In this document: positions 1-9,090 of the stretch, in pieces
How positions within the stretch are numbered: position 1 is the first letter of the stretch
Layout: every line of letters begins with the position of its first letter
Origin: Vogesella aquatica
GTDB lineage: Bacteria > Pseudomonadota > Gammaproteobacteria > Burkholderiales > Chromobacteriaceae
Reading direction: 5' to 3'
DNA: 64,000 nt
Assembly: GCF_028548455.1 (NCBI RefSeq)
Contig: NZ_JAQQLF010000011.1
Location: 62,001-126,000 of the forward strand
Position numbers and translations under genes: made by a program
Notes under the pieces: generated by a model
Told to the model about the DNA's origin: nothing
The model's input: the letters and a program-made list of their open reading frames with translations, nothing else
The model's database searches: none

Positions 1-34
1 CGGTAGCAGTGCTGGTTCATCGCGCGATTCCTGG

Positions 35-1765
35 TTAAAACTGCAGATTCAGGCTGACACCGCCGGTGGTGCGGGCGGCGCGCAGGTAGTCGGGGTGGCC
101 GTGCGGCTGGCTGACAAAGGCGTCGTAGGCCAGGCGGCCCAGGCGGCCGCGTACGCCCAGCGAGGCACCGGCCAGGCGCTGGCCCAGCAACAGCGTGGCG
201 CTGGGGCCGGCCACGCGGCCGTAGTCGTAGCCCAGGTAGAGCTCCTGCCCAGCCAGCTGCCAGCCCAACTCGTTGCGCAGCAGCCAGCCACGCTCGGCGC
301 TGAGCTGGTTTTCGCCGTTGTAACCGCGCACGGTGTAGCGGCTGCCGATGGCAAAGCGGTCTTGTGGCACCAGCGGGCCGCGGTTCCACTGCGCGCGCCA
401 GGCCAGGCCGTAACGCAGCTTTTGCCCGCCCAGGGCAAACGGCGCGTCCAGCTGGGCATCGGCCTGGTATAGCCGTGGGCGGGAGCGGCCTTCGCCAAAC
501 GTGTCCTCCGGCGCTGGCAGGGCGTTGCGGGCACCGGTACCGCGGCGGTAAGCGAGGCCCACGTCCAGCGTGGCGTTGCCCAGAAACTCGCGCCAGTTGG
601 CACCAGCCTCCCAGCCGGCGGTGCGGCGGCGCTGCACCTCGATTTCGGTGTCGTCGATGAAGTTGCTGCTACCGCGCTGCCAGCCTTTCAGCGACAGACC
701 AAGCTTGCGCACGGCGTTGCGGTACACCAGCCGGCTGAGCTTGAGCTCGCTGGTCTCGCTCTTGCCGCTGTAGTTGTAGGTCTGGCTGGCGCCGGCCACC
801 GCCTGGTGGTAGCGGTGCTGGCTGCCGTTGTAAGCCAGCAGCCAGTAACCGAACGGGATGCTGTAATGCCAGCTGTCGCCTTCGCTGCCGCGCTCACCGT
901 CGGCACCGCCGCCCAGGTCCTGGCTGTGGGTGAAGTAGAACAGGTCGTTCAGGGTGAACAGGTGGTCGTACGACAGCGTAGCGCTGCCCTGGTACAAGCC
1001 CGTGCTTTTGCTGCCGCCGTCGTCTGCGCTGAGGGTAAGGCGGTAAGGGTTGGCCTGTTGCCACTGGATCACCAGATCGCTGTCGCCCGGGGCTGCATCG
1101 CTGGCGGCGGCCGGTTCGATACGAATGTCGGCCTCGGCCGTGGGTACCCGCTTGAGGTTTTCCAGCCCCTGTTCGATATCGCGCAGGTTCAGCAGGTCGC
1201 CGGCCTGCATCGGCAAAGCGTTGGCCGCATGCAGGCGCTCGGCGGCCGGCTGCGCGTAGCGTATGTCGCGGATGCGGCCGGGTATCAGTGTGAGCGTCAA
1301 CACGCCGGTAGCCAGCTGCTGCGGCCCGGCCAGCACGCGGGTGGTGATGTAACCACGCGCCAGGATGGCCGCCTGCACCCGGTTAATCACCAGGTTGATG
1401 CCGGCCACGTCCAGGCAATGGCCCGCCAGCGGGTCGCCACCGCCATGACTGTCGCGGTCGGCAGCCGCCAGTGCCCACTGGAAACGGTCGGCGCTATCGC
1501 CCTGCAGGCGCAGGTCGCTGATGACAAAGCATGGTGCCGCGCCGCGCTGGTAGCGTTGCTGCACCACTGCGCTAGCGGGCTGCAGGCGGACATCGGGCGC
1601 GTCGGGCTGTGGCTGCTGGGCACTACGCTGTTGCTGCAGCAGCTGTTCGCGGGCGTCAAGCTGGGCCGGGGTGGCGGCCAGGGCTGTTTGTGCCTGCGCC
1701 ATGAGGGCCGGCAGGCAAAGCAGCCAGCGGTAAACGGATGGTCGCGTAGGGAGGTGAGTAGGCAT
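35..1765 (-). CDS. Two-partner secretion outer-membrane transporter (TpsB, ShlB/FhaC family)
   Basis: This 576-aa outer-membrane beta-barrel of the Omp85/TpsB superfamily would export a large TpsA exoprotein from the periplasm. The start at MPTHLPTRP places a signal peptide of about 31 residues (hydrophobic WLLCLPALM, Ala-rich end) at the N-terminus. A POTRA-type region with the CFVISDLRLQG opening follows at about residues 75-165, then the barrel. The conserved VRGY loop motif (SRYTVRGYNG) is present near residue 480, and the protein ends in Phe as outer-membrane barrels do. No TpsA gene is seen upstream. Downstream lies beyond the window edge, so a partner there is possible. The longer upstream frame is not used because it would bury the signal peptide. 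Confidence 0.88.
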   Translation of the reverse strand: MPTHLPTRPSVYRWLLCLPALMAQAQTALAATPAQLDAREQLLQQQRSAQQPQPDAPDVRLQPASAVVQQRYQRGAAPCFVISDLRLQGDSADRFQWALAAADRDSHGGGDPLAGHCLDVAGINLVINRVQAAILARGYITTRVLAGPQQLATGVLTLTLIPGRIRDIRYAQPAAERLHAANALPMQAGDLLNLRDIEQGLENLKRVPTAEADIRIEPAAASDAAPGDSDLVIQWQQANPYRLTLSADDGGSKSTGLYQGSATLSYDHLFTLNDLFYFTHSQDLGGGADGERGSEGDSWHYSIPFGYWLLAYNGSQHRYHQAVAGASQTYNYSGKSETSELKLSRLVYRNAVRKLGLSLKGWQRGSSNFIDDTEIEVQRRRTAGWEAGANWREFLGNATLDVGLAYRRGTGARNALPAPEDTFGEGRSRPRLYQADAQLDAPFALGGQKLRYGLAWRAQWNRGPLVPQDRFAIGSRYTVRGYNGENQLSAERGWLLRNELGWQLAGQELYLGYDYGRVAGPSATLLLGQRLAGASLGVRGRLGRLAYDAFVSQPHGHPDYLRAARTTGGVSLNLQF

Positions 1766-1960
1766 GGTCGGTCGCTGTGGGTCAGGGCGGCAAGTCTCAC
1801 CACCCATTTCGATAGAATTTGTTAAAACGCTTGATGTTATTTAAATCAAATAAGCACTATAACAAAACCCATCGCCACGCCGAGCATATCTATAAGTCAT
1901 GCGACAGCCGGCTTGTCTCCTATTGGCATCACCACGTCATGCAATAAACCGGCTGCAGAA

Positions 1961-1994
1961 AAAGAAACACCCTGCCGGATTAGGGACAGGGTGC
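1961..1994 (-). terminator. Rho-independent terminator after pepD
   Basis: On the minus strand an ACCCTG...CAGGGT hairpin is followed by GTTTCTTTTT, about 40 nt after the pepD stop codon. The rest of the 1766-2035 gap is AT-rich near 1820-1870 and probably holds the tpsB promoter, but I cannot fix its boxes. Confidence 0.55.
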
Positions 1995-2035
1995 AAACGG
2001 GCGCGATGCCCGTGTCAGGGAAAAAGTCTGGCGAC

Positions 2036-3493
2036 TCAGGCCTTGGCCGGTACCGCCGCCAACACCGCCTGCAGTAATCTCCAGGCGTGGCCGACCGAGG
2101 CCACTTCTACGCGCTCGCCAGGGGCGTGTGCACCACGGATATTGGGGCCAAACGATACCATGTCCATCTGCGGGTACTTGGCGCCGATGATGCCGCACTC
2201 CAGGCCCGCGTGGATGACCTGTACGCCCGACTCGGCGTCAAACTGCTCGCGGTACACGCGCTGGAACAGCGCCAGCAGCGGCGACGCCGGGTTCGGTGCC
2301 CAGCCCGGGTAGCCGCCTTCGGTTTCGGTGTCGAAACCGGCCAGCTGGAACAACGCCACGATTTCGGCGGCCAGGTTGCGGAAGCCACTATCCAGCAGCG
2401 AGCGCACCATCAGGTTGGCAAACACCTTGCCCTCGCCAATCGCAATCACGCCCAGGTTATTGGAGGTTTCCACCACGCCGGCCACGCGCTGGCTCATGCG
2501 CTTCACGCCGTGCGGGGCGGCGTGCAGCGCGGCCAGGATGGCAGCCTGGTCAGCCTGCGCCATGACACTGCAGGCAGCAGCAGGGTTGGCCACGATGGTC
2601 ACGCCTTCATCCACACCCGCCAGCTCGAAGCGCATCAGCGCCTGATAGGCATCGATGGCGGCAGCTACCTGCTCGGCCTGCGCAGCCGGGTAAGCCACCA
2701 CGGCAAAGGCTTCGCGTGCCAACGCGTTGCGGGCAGTACCGCCGTTGAATGACACCAGGCGCAGGGGCAGTGTTGCGGCCAACTCGGCCAGCAGACGCAC
2801 CAGCACCTTGTTGGCATTGCCACGACCCAGATGGATGTCGGCGCCAGAGTGGCCGCCTACCAGGCCGGACACCACCAGCTGCTGTGCCGTGTAGCCGGCC
2901 GGCAGGGCTTCCGTGGTGTAGCTGCGGCGTACGTTCACGTCGATACCGCCGGCGCAGCCCATATAGAACTCGCCCCACTCTTCGGTATCGATGTTGATCA
3001 TCATCTGGCCTTGCAGCAGCGACGGCGACAAGCCCAGTGCGCCGCCCATGCCGGCTTCTTCGTCCAGCGTCATCAGCACTTCCACCGGGCCGTGGGCGAT
3101 ATCGTCGGCCGACAGCACGGCCAGGCCCAGCGCCACGCCGATGCCGTTGTCAGCGCCCAGCGTGGTGTTTTCGGCGATCAGCCAGCCGTCTTTCAGCACC
3201 GGGCGGATCGGGTCGTTGAAGAAGTCGTGCTCGGTGCCGGTATTGGCCTGGCACACCATATCCAGATGGCCTTGCAGCACCACGCCAACGCGGTCTTCCA
3301 TGCCCGGCGTAGCCGGCTTGCGTACGACCAGGTTGCCCACCTCGTCCACGGCGGTTTCCAACCCGCGCAGCTCGGCCCAGCCTTTCAGGTAATCGCGCAG
3401 CGCCTGCTCGTGCTTGGACGGGCGCGGGATGTCACACAGGGTCTGGAAGTGTTCCCAGACAGCACGGGGTTCGAGTTCGGCAATGTTTACCAC
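2036..3493 (-). CDS. pepD: Aminoacyl-histidine dipeptidase (peptidase D, M20 family)
   Basis: A cytosolic zinc dipeptidase that cleaves Xaa-His dipeptides such as carnosine. The start is a GTG at 3493-3491 (VVNIAELEPRAVWEHF), chosen because an AAGGAG ribosome-binding site lies 9 nt upstream. It gives 485 aa, the length of the E. coli enzyme. M20 features include the metal-ligand segment LQGHLDMVCQ near residue 80, the ENTTLGADNGIG stretch near 118 and the catalytic TLDEEAGMGGA near 148. The longer open frame upstream has no homology-like content. The gene appears monocistronic, with its own terminator. Confidence 0.93.
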   Translation of the reverse strand: MVNIAELEPRAVWEHFQTLCDIPRPSKHEQALRDYLKGWAELRGLETAVDEVGNLVVRKPATPGMEDRVGVVLQGHLDMVCQANTGTEHDFFNDPIRPVLKDGWLIAENTTLGADNGIGVALGLAVLSADDIAHGPVEVLMTLDEEAGMGGALGLSPSLLQGQMMINIDTEEWGEFYMGCAGGIDVNVRRSYTTEALPAGYTAQQLVVSGLVGGHSGADIHLGRGNANKVLVRLLAELAATLPLRLVSFNGGTARNALAREAFAVVAYPAAQAEQVAAAIDAYQALMRFELAGVDEGVTIVANPAAACSVMAQADQAAILAALHAAPHGVKRMSQRVAGVVETSNNLGVIAIGEGKVFANLMVRSLLDSGFRNLAAEIVALFQLAGFDTETEGGYPGWAPNPASPLLALFQRVYREQFDAESGVQVIHAGLECGIIGAKYPQMDMVSFGPNIRGAHAPGERVEVASVGHAWRLLQAVLAAVPAKA

Positions 3494-3763
3494 GACAACA
3501 AGCTCCTTTGCGGTATTCAGGGGGCAGCTCACGGCCTTGTGCGCCATGAACAAGGGGCGGCCACTGTGCCACCCCGTCAACAGGTTGAGCGTAATGTAAC
3601 ACGCAGGCCGCAGAGCGTCATTTGCACTAATCGGCCAGTTTTCAGTGGCAAACCGCAACAAACCCGCACTTTCGCTTATCGATCACGCAGCGTAGTGCCG
3701 GCCTGATGGTGGCAGCTTGGCAAGGCATTTGAATTTGTACATAATCAAGAAAAGGAGATTGCC

Positions 3764-4192
3764 ATGCCTGCCACCATCCAGCCCCACCCCTCGCCCCCCG
3801 CCTGTGCACTGCCCCTGTACGCCAGCCGCGTGGCTGCCGGCTTCCCCTCCCCGGCAGACGACTATCTGGAAGGCCACCTGGACCTGAACCGCTACCTGAT
3901 CGACGACGCCGCAGCCTGCTTCATGGTGCGCGTCAGCGGTGACAGCATGCAGGATGCCGGCATCCACGACGGCGACCTGCTGGTGGTGAACCGCAGCCTG
4001 CCGGCGCGCCACGGCCATATCGTGCTGGCGGTGCTCTGCGGCGAGTTCACCGTCAAACGCCTGCACCAGCGCGACGGCCGCACCGCCTTGCTGCCGGACA
4101 ACCCCACCTACCCGCCTATCGAGATCGGCCCTGGCCAGGAGCTGCATATCTGGGGCGTGGTCAGCGCCTGCGTGCGGCGGCTGCTGCCATGA
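3764..4192 (+). CDS. umuD: UmuD-like SOS mutagenesis protein (S24 self-cleaving peptidase)
   Basis: This 142-aa LexA/UmuD-family protein becomes the accessory subunit of DNA polymerase V after RecA-stimulated self-cleavage. The cleavage site is Ala25-Gly26 in [12 protein letters not shown], matching Cys24-Gly25 of E. coli UmuD. The serine nucleophile is Ser61 in VSGDSM and the general-base lysine is Lys98 in FTVKRL. There is no DNA-binding domain, which separates it from LexA. AAGGAG precedes the ATG by 6 nt. The stop overlaps the umuC start (ATGA), so the two are translationally coupled. I could not find a CTGT-N8-ACAG LexA box upstream, so SOS control is an inference from the family. Confidence 0.93.
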   Translation: MPATIQPHPSPPACALPLYASRVAAGFPSPADDYLEGHLDLNRYLIDDAAACFMVRVSGDSMQDAGIHDGDLLVVNRSLPARHGHIVLAVLCGEFTVKRLHQRDGRTALLPDNPTYPPIEIGPGQELHIWGVVSACVRRLLP

Positions 4193-5454
4193 GCCAGTTT
4201 GCGCTGGTGGACGGCAACAGCTTCTATACCAGCTGCGAGCGCGTGTTCCGCCCCGACCTGGCCGGCAAGCCCATCGTCGTGCTGAGCAATAACGATGGCT
4301 GCGTGGTAGCACGCAGCGCCGAGGCCAAAGCGCTGGGCATCCCCGGCTTTGCGCCTTACCACCAGGTGGCCGAGCCGTGCCGCCGCCACGGCGTGGCGGT
4401 GTTCAGCTCCAACTACGCGCTATACGGTGACATGAGCCGGCGCATGATGCAGGTAATCGCGCGCTGGGGCGTGCAGCAAGAGGTGTACAGCATCGATGAA
4501 TGCTTCCTGCACCTGGACGGCATTGCCGAACAGCGCCAGCACGCGGCCAACCTTCGCGCCGACGTGCTGCAAAGCGTCGGCATCCCCTGCTGCGTGGGCA
4601 TTGGCCGCAGCAAGACGCTGGCCAAACTGGCCAACCACGTGGCCAAAACACGGCCGCAATGCCAGGGCGTCTTCGGCTGGGACTGGCTGGCGCCGCACTA
4701 TCAGCAGCTGCTGCTGGGGCGGCTGGCGGTGGGCGAGGTGTGGGGCATTGGCCGGCAGTTGGCCGCACGGCTGGCAGCGTGCGGCATCCGCAGTGCGCTG
4801 GACCTGCAGCAAGCCAACGTGGCCGATATCCAGCGCCGCTTCAACATCGTGGTGGCGCGCACCGTGGCCGAGCTCAACGGCGAAGCCTGCGTCGGCGCCG
4901 ACGACATCCACGCCGACAAACAGCAATTGATCTCCAGCCGCAGCTTTGCCCGGCAAGTCACCGATTTTGACACCCTGGCCAGCGCCATCAGCCACCACGC
5001 CGCCCGCTGCGCCGAAAAACTGCGCCGCCAGCACGGGCTGGCCAACCTGGTGGGCGTCAGCATCCGCACCAACCGCTTTCGCGAGCAAGACCGCCAATAC
5101 CGCGGCTGGATTGCCGTGGCGCTGCCCGGCGCCAGCAGCGACAGCGCCGATCTCACCCGCGCGGCGCTGGCAGGCTTGCGCCAGATCTATCGCGACGATT
5201 GCAGCTACAAGAAAGCCGGCGTGGTACTGATGGCGCTGGAAAGCAGCCACCACGGCCAGCAAAGCCTGTTCGGCAGTGCGGCCAACCCGCGCCGGCAGCA
5301 GCTGATGCAAACGCTGGACCGCATCAACCAGCAATTCGGCCGCGGCACGCTGAGGTTGGCCGCAGAAAGCCTGCACGACGGCTGGGCTATGCGCCAGGAG
5401 CTGCGCTCGCCGCGCTGGACCACGCAATGGGACGAGCTGCCCTGCGCGCGCTAA
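4189..5454 (+). CDS. umuC: DNA polymerase V catalytic subunit UmuC (Y family)
   Basis: A translesion DNA polymerase of 421 aa, the usual UmuC length. The palm motifs are visible: [17 protein letters not shown] at residues 3-19 with the first catalytic Asp, and [12 protein letters not shown] near 100 with the second acidic pair. Next come a helix-hairpin-helix region ([19 protein letters not shown]) and a little-finger domain ([15 protein letters not shown]). A C-terminal UmuC-specific region mediates complex formation in the family. It forms a two-gene operon with umuD. Copies of the GCGGCCAAC word lie inside it at 4543, 4758, 5278 and 5355, using the uncommon Leu codon TTG twice. Confidence 0.94.
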   Translation: MSQFALVDGNSFYTSCERVFRPDLAGKPIVVLSNNDGCVVARSAEAKALGIPGFAPYHQVAEPCRRHGVAVFSSNYALYGDMSRRMMQVIARWGVQQEVYSIDECFLHLDGIAEQRQHAANLRADVLQSVGIPCCVGIGRSKTLAKLANHVAKTRPQCQGVFGWDWLAPHYQQLLLGRLAVGEVWGIGRQLAARLAACGIRSALDLQQANVADIQRRFNIVVARTVAELNGEACVGADDIHADKQQLISSRSFARQVTDFDTLASAISHHAARCAEKLRRQHGLANLVGVSIRTNRFREQDRQYRGWIAVALPGASSDSADLTRAALAGLRQIYRDDCSYKKAGVVLMALESSHHGQQSLFGSAANPRRQQLMQTLDRINQQFGRGTLRLAAESLHDGWAMRQELRSPRWTTQWDELPCAR

Positions 5455-5653
5455 AACGCCCATCAGTTGAGAAAAGGCAAAAGTTTACATAAGAAAGTGA
5501 TGATTTAACTCACGTGTAATTCTGGCGCAAGCTAGCGCCTGCCACGCTTGGCACGGTGAAACTACCCAGCCCAGCGTCGCTATAAAAATACTGGCAGCGC
5601 CAGCCTGCTTATCCTGCCACGCCCCCCGCACCGGCCAGCCACAAGGAGAACCC

Positions 5654-6961
5654 ATGAACGCACGCGCCCAGCACGGCAGCCAGCCGCGCAGCCCTTCCTA
5701 CTACAGCGCCACCATCGTGCAGGAAAGCGATTACCCGATGCTGCAAGGCAGCGTGGACGCCGACGTCGCCATCATCGGCGGCGGTTTCACCGGCGTGGCC
5801 AGCGCCGTGGAGTTGGCCGAACGCGGCATGAGCGTGGTGCTGCTGGAACAGAACAAGATCGGCTGGGGCGCCAGCGGCCGCAACGGCGGCCAGGTCACCG
5901 GCAGCCTGTCCGGTGACGAAGCCATGCGCAAGCAGATGCGGCCAACCCTGGGCGACGACGTGGACGACTTCATCTGGCAGCTGCGCTGGCGCGGCCACGA
6001 CATCATCCAGCAGCGCGTGGCGCGCTACGGCATTGCCTGCGACCTCAAGCACGGCCACCTGCACGCGGCGATGAAGACCGCCCACATGGCCGAGCTGCAA
6101 GCCAGCTACGACGAAGCGCAGCGCCGCGGCATGGGCGACGACGTCACCCTGCTGGATGCCGCCGGCGTGCGCGAGCACCTGGCTACCGAACAGTACTGCG
6201 GCGCGCTGAAAAACCGCCGCAACCTGCACCTGCACCCGCTCAACCTGTGCCTGGGCGAAGCGCGCGCCGCCGCCAGCCTGGGTGCCCGGCTATACGAACA
6301 CACCGAGGTGCTGGACATCGTGCACGGCCCGCGCCCGGCCATCGTCACTGCCCACGGCCGCGTCAACGCCCGCCACATCCTGCTGGCCGGCGACGTGTAC
6401 CACAAGCTGGCGCAAGACCAACTGGGCGGCAAGATCTTCCCGGCCATGGGCGGCATTGTCACCACCCGCCCGCTGGGCGAGCTGGCCAACACGCTGAACC
6501 CGCACGACCTGGCGGTGTACGACTGCCGCTTCGTGCTGGATTACTACCGCATGACTGCCGACGGCCGCTTGCTGTTCGGCGGCGGCGCCAACTACAGCGG
6601 CCGCGACTCGCGCGATATCGCTGCCGAGCTACTGCCGTGCATCGAGCGCACCTTCCCGCAGCTCAAAGGCGTGCAGATCGACTACCAGTGGAGCTGCGCC
6701 ATGGGCATTGTGGTGAACCGCATCCCGCAGCTGGGCAAACTGTCGGACAACGTGTGGTACTGCCAGGGCTACTCCGGCCACGGCGTGGCCAGCAGCCACA
6801 TCATGGGCGAGATCATGGCCGAGGCCATCACCGGCACGCTAAGCCAGTTCGATACCTTTGCCGCCTGCAAACACATCCGCGTACCGCTGGGCAGCAAACT
6901 GGGCAACCCGCTGCTGGCCGCCGGCATGTGGTACTACCAGATGCTGGAAAAGCTGCGCTAA
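5654..6961 (+). CDS. FAD-dependent oxidoreductase, PuuB/DadA-like (gamma-glutamylputrescine oxidase family)
   Basis: This 435-aa flavoprotein of the DAO family has an N-terminal FAD-binding Rossmann motif, VAIIGGGFTGVASAVELAERG (about residues 34-54), then the ASGRNGGQV segment typical of PuuB/OrdL proteins. The C-terminal GYSGHGVASSHIMGEIMAE contacts FAD in relatives. Length and motif order match gamma-glutamylputrescine oxidoreductase (426 aa in E. coli), which oxidises gamma-glutamyl-putrescine with release of H2O2. No other puu genes are nearby, so another amine or D-amino-acid substrate is possible. AAGGAG lies 6 nt before the ATG. The gene stands alone and converges on lipA. Confidence 0.8.
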   Translation: MNARAQHGSQPRSPSYYSATIVQESDYPMLQGSVDADVAIIGGGFTGVASAVELAERGMSVVLLEQNKIGWGASGRNGGQVTGSLSGDEAMRKQMRPTLGDDVDDFIWQLRWRGHDIIQQRVARYGIACDLKHGHLHAAMKTAHMAELQASYDEAQRRGMGDDVTLLDAAGVREHLATEQYCGALKNRRNLHLHPLNLCLGEARAAASLGARLYEHTEVLDIVHGPRPAIVTAHGRVNARHILLAGDVYHKLAQDQLGGKIFPAMGGIVTTRPLGELANTLNPHDLAVYDCRFVLDYYRMTADGRLLFGGGANYSGRDSRDIAAELLPCIERTFPQLKGVQIDYQWSCAMGIVVNRIPQLGKLSDNVWYCQGYSGHGVASSHIMGEIMAEAITGTLSQFDTFAACKHIRVPLGSKLGNPLLAAGMWYYQMLEKLR

Positions 6962-6991
6962 GGCAGGCTGCCCCACCGTGCAAACCGGGCA

Positions 6992-7013
6992 CTGCGGCCA
7001 ACGTTGGCCGCAG
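6992..7013. repeat. Perfect 22-bp palindrome made of two abutting GCGGCCAAC words
   Basis: The word and its complement meet without spacer (6994-7002 and 7003-7011), extended by one CT/AG pair on each side. It lies 31 bp after the puuB-like stop codon. There is no T run after it, so it is a weak terminator at best. Confidence 0.8.
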
Positions 7014-7078
7014 CCTGCCGTACATCATGGCTCGGCAGACACCGCCATCTCGTGCGGCCAACAACACCCGCCCGAAAA

Positions 7079-7117
7079 CAAACAGCCCCCGTCTGGCCTG
7101 GCCAGACGGGGGCTGTT
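7079..7117 (-). terminator. Strong hairpin terminator after lipA
   Basis: Arms AACAGCCCCCGTCTGGCC and its exact complement (7081-7098 and 7100-7117) form an 18-bp stem. On the minus strand it is followed by TGTTTGTTTTC, so it ends lipA transcription. It could also act as a barrier to read-through from the convergent oxidoreductase. Confidence 0.75.
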
Positions 7118-7160
7118 GCGCACCAGGGCCGCGGTGATGCGGTGCCCAGGCTAGCCGGCG

Positions 7161-8132
7161 TTAACCGACAATCGCGCTGGCATCCACAACACCAGCCTCG
7201 TGGGCTTGTACGTCAGCGTGGTAGCTGGAACGCACCATGGCACCGACAGCAGCGTGCTTGAAGCCGATTTCATAAGCTTTGTTTTCAAAGGCCTTGAACA
7301 GGTCCGGGTGCACGTAGCGCAGCACCGGCAGGTGGCCGTCGGTAGGCTGCAGGTACTGGCCGATGGTGATCATGTCGATATTGTAACGGCGCATATCGGC
7401 CATCACTTCGTACACTTCCTCGTCGGTTTCACCCAAGCCTACCATGATACCGGACTTGGTCGGCACATCCGGGCACAGCGCCTTGAACTGCTTGAGCAGC
7501 TCCAGCGAGTGGATGTAGTCGGCACCAGGGCGCGCTTGCTTGTACAGGCGCGGTGCGGTTTCCAGGTTGTGGTTCATCACGTCCGGCGGGTTTTTGCTCA
7601 GGATATCCAGTGCCACGTCCAGGCGGCCGCGGAAGTCCGGCACCAGCACCTCGATCTGGGTGTCGGGCGACAGTTTGCGGATTTCGCTGATGCAGTCGGC
7701 AAAGTGCTGGGCACCGCCGTCGCGCAGGTCGTCACGGTCTACCGAGGTAATCACCACATAGCGCAGCTTGAGCGCGGCCACGGTTTCGGCCAGGTGGCGC
7801 GGCTCGTTCTCGTCCAGCGGGTTCGGGCGGCCATGGCCCACGTCGCAGAACGGGCAGCGGCGGGTGCAGATGTCACCCATGATCATGAAGGTGGCCGTGC
7901 CCTTGCTGAAGCATTCGCCGATGTTCGGGCAGGTGGCCTCTTCACAGACGGTGTGCAGCTTCTGCTCGCGCAGGATCTGCTTGATCTCGTTGAAGCGCTG
8001 GCCATTGGGCAGCTTGGCGCGAATCCACTCCGGCTTTTTGAGCTTTTCGTCCAGTGGCACGATCTTGATAGGGATGCGTGCGGTCTTGTCGGCGCCTTTG
8101 TGTTTTACGCCTGCCTGGTTGTCCAGTTTCAT
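7161..8132 (-). CDS. lipA: Lipoyl synthase (radical SAM)
   Basis: LipA inserts two sulfur atoms into octanoyl groups carried by lipoyl domains, using two 4Fe-4S clusters. The auxiliary-cluster cysteines are in [13 protein letters not shown] (CX4CX5C), the SAM-cluster cysteines in [11 protein letters not shown] (CX3CX2C), and the C-terminal RSSY motif is present (MVRSSYHAD). The start at MKLDNQAG gives 323 aa and overlaps the lipB stop (ATGA), so translation is coupled to lipB. The longer upstream frame lies inside lipB and is not used. It is the last gene of the dacA-ybeD-lipB-lipA run. Confidence 0.97.
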   Translation of the reverse strand: MKLDNQAGVKHKGADKTARIPIKIVPLDEKLKKPEWIRAKLPNGQRFNEIKQILREQKLHTVCEEATCPNIGECFSKGTATFMIMGDICTRRCPFCDVGHGRPNPLDENEPRHLAETVAALKLRYVVITSVDRDDLRDGGAQHFADCISEIRKLSPDTQIEVLVPDFRGRLDVALDILSKNPPDVMNHNLETAPRLYKQARPGADYIHSLELLKQFKALCPDVPTKSGIMVGLGETDEEVYEVMADMRRYNIDMITIGQYLQPTDGHLPVLRYVHPDLFKAFENKAYEIGFKHAAVGAMVRSSYHADVQAHEAGVVDASAIVG

Positions 8133-8752
8133 GCTGTCTCCTTCGTCACCGCCAGGTTGCGCTCCAGATGGGGCAGCAGTTGCGCGGCGGTTTCTGCCAC
8201 GGTAAGGGTGGCTCCGTGGTTTTTGAGTTGCGTCACCTTGAGGCCGGCATAGCCGCAAGGGTTAATCCAGCTGAACGGTGTCAGGTCCATGTCCACGTTC
8301 AGGCTCAGGCCGTGGTACACCGCACCGTTTTTGATTCTTAGCCCCAGCGAAGCGATTTTTTCGCCCGCTACATACACCCCCGGCGCGTTCACGTCGCCGT
8401 AGGCGGTAATGCCCAGTTCGGCCAGCAGGTCGATCACCGATTGCTCGATACGACGCACCAGCTCGCGCACGCCGATGCCCATGCGCTTGAAGTCTATCAT
8501 CAGGTACACCACCAGCTGGCCGGGGCCGTGGTAGGTCACCTGGCCGCCACGGTCGCACTTCACTACCTCGATACTGCTGGGCATGATCAGGTGCTCGGGC
8601 TTGCCGGCCAGGCCCAGCGTGTACACCGGCGGGTGCTCCAGGCACCACAGCTCATCCGGCGTGGTGTCGGTGCGGGCTTCGGTAAACGCCTGCATGGCGT
8701 GCCAGGTGGGCGTGTAGTCAACCAGCCCCAGGTGTTTGACGATGCGGCTCAT
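8129..8752 (-). CDS. lipB: Lipoyl(octanoyl) transferase
   Basis: LipB transfers octanoate from acyl carrier protein to lipoyl domains, the step before LipA. The 207-aa protein has the family signature [15 protein letters not shown] near residue 70. The catalytic pair is Cys and Lys within [13 protein letters not shown] near residue 170. The stop overlaps the lipA start by an ATGA quartet. The DUF493 gene ends 3 nt upstream, so the genes are co-transcribed. Confidence 0.96.
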   Translation of the reverse strand: MSRIVKHLGLVDYTPTWHAMQAFTEARTDTTPDELWCLEHPPVYTLGLAGKPEHLIMPSSIEVVKCDRGGQVTYHGPGQLVVYLMIDFKRMGIGVRELVRRIEQSVIDLLAELGITAYGDVNAPGVYVAGEKIASLGLRIKNGAVYHGLSLNVDMDLTPFSWINPCGYAGLKVTQLKNHGATLTVAETAAQLLPHLERNLAVTKETA

Positions 8753-8755
8753 GCT

Positions 8756-9034
8756 TTACAGGGCCCACTTCACCAGCGGGTGGCCGGACAGTACGCGATA
8801 GATATTGTCCAGCTGCTCTTTCGAGGTGGCCGTCACGGTCACGGTCAGCGACACGTATTTGCCACTGGAACTGTCACGCGCCACGATGTGCGCCAGCTCC
8901 AGGTCTGGTGCGTGCAGGCGCACGACTTCGAAGATGGTCGGCAGGAAGACATCGGTACGCTCGCCCATTACCTTGATGGGGAAGCGTGCCGGAAATTCCA
9001 GCAGGTCTTTGATATCGCTTGTCGGGTTGCTCAT
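8756..9034 (-). CDS. ybeD: YbeD/DUF493 family protein
   Basis: A small 92-aa cytosolic protein of the DUF493 family, with FPIKVMGERTDVFLPTIFEVVRLHAPD and the C-terminal VLSGHPLVKWAL typical of YbeD. The family has an ACT-like fold and is often encoded between dacA and lipB, as here. In E. coli it has been proposed to act in lipoate metabolism or regulation, but its role is not settled. The start at MSNPTSD is preferred over an earlier in-frame ATG that runs into the intergenic inverted pair. Confidence 0.9.
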   Translation of the reverse strand: MSNPTSDIKDLLEFPARFPIKVMGERTDVFLPTIFEVVRLHAPDLELAHIVARDSSSGKYVSLTVTVTATSKEQLDNIYRVLSGHPLVKWAL

Positions 9035-9058
9035 ATGCACATCCTGAATACAAAAAGG

Positions 9059-9082
9059 GTTGGCCGCATAGATGCGGCCAAC
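9059..9082. repeat. Inverted pair of GCGGCCAAC words between dacA and ybeD
   Basis: Two copies of the word (9059-9067 on minus, 9074-9082 on plus) face each other across a 6-bp loop in the short gap downstream of dacA. They can form a hairpin with about a 10-bp stem, but no long T run follows, so it may only attenuate. Confidence 0.75.
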
Positions 9083-9090
9083 CATTCAAA

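Noticed and set aside
3720-3763. LexA box upstream of umuDC
   Set aside because: The TTTGTACATAAT stretch is partly symmetric, but no CTGT-N8-ACAG is present, so I did not list an SOS box.
5521-5640. Riboswitch upstream of the PuuB-like gene
   Set aside because: Only one short hairpin (GGCGCAAGCTAGCGCC) is seen; no conserved riboswitch core could be recognised.
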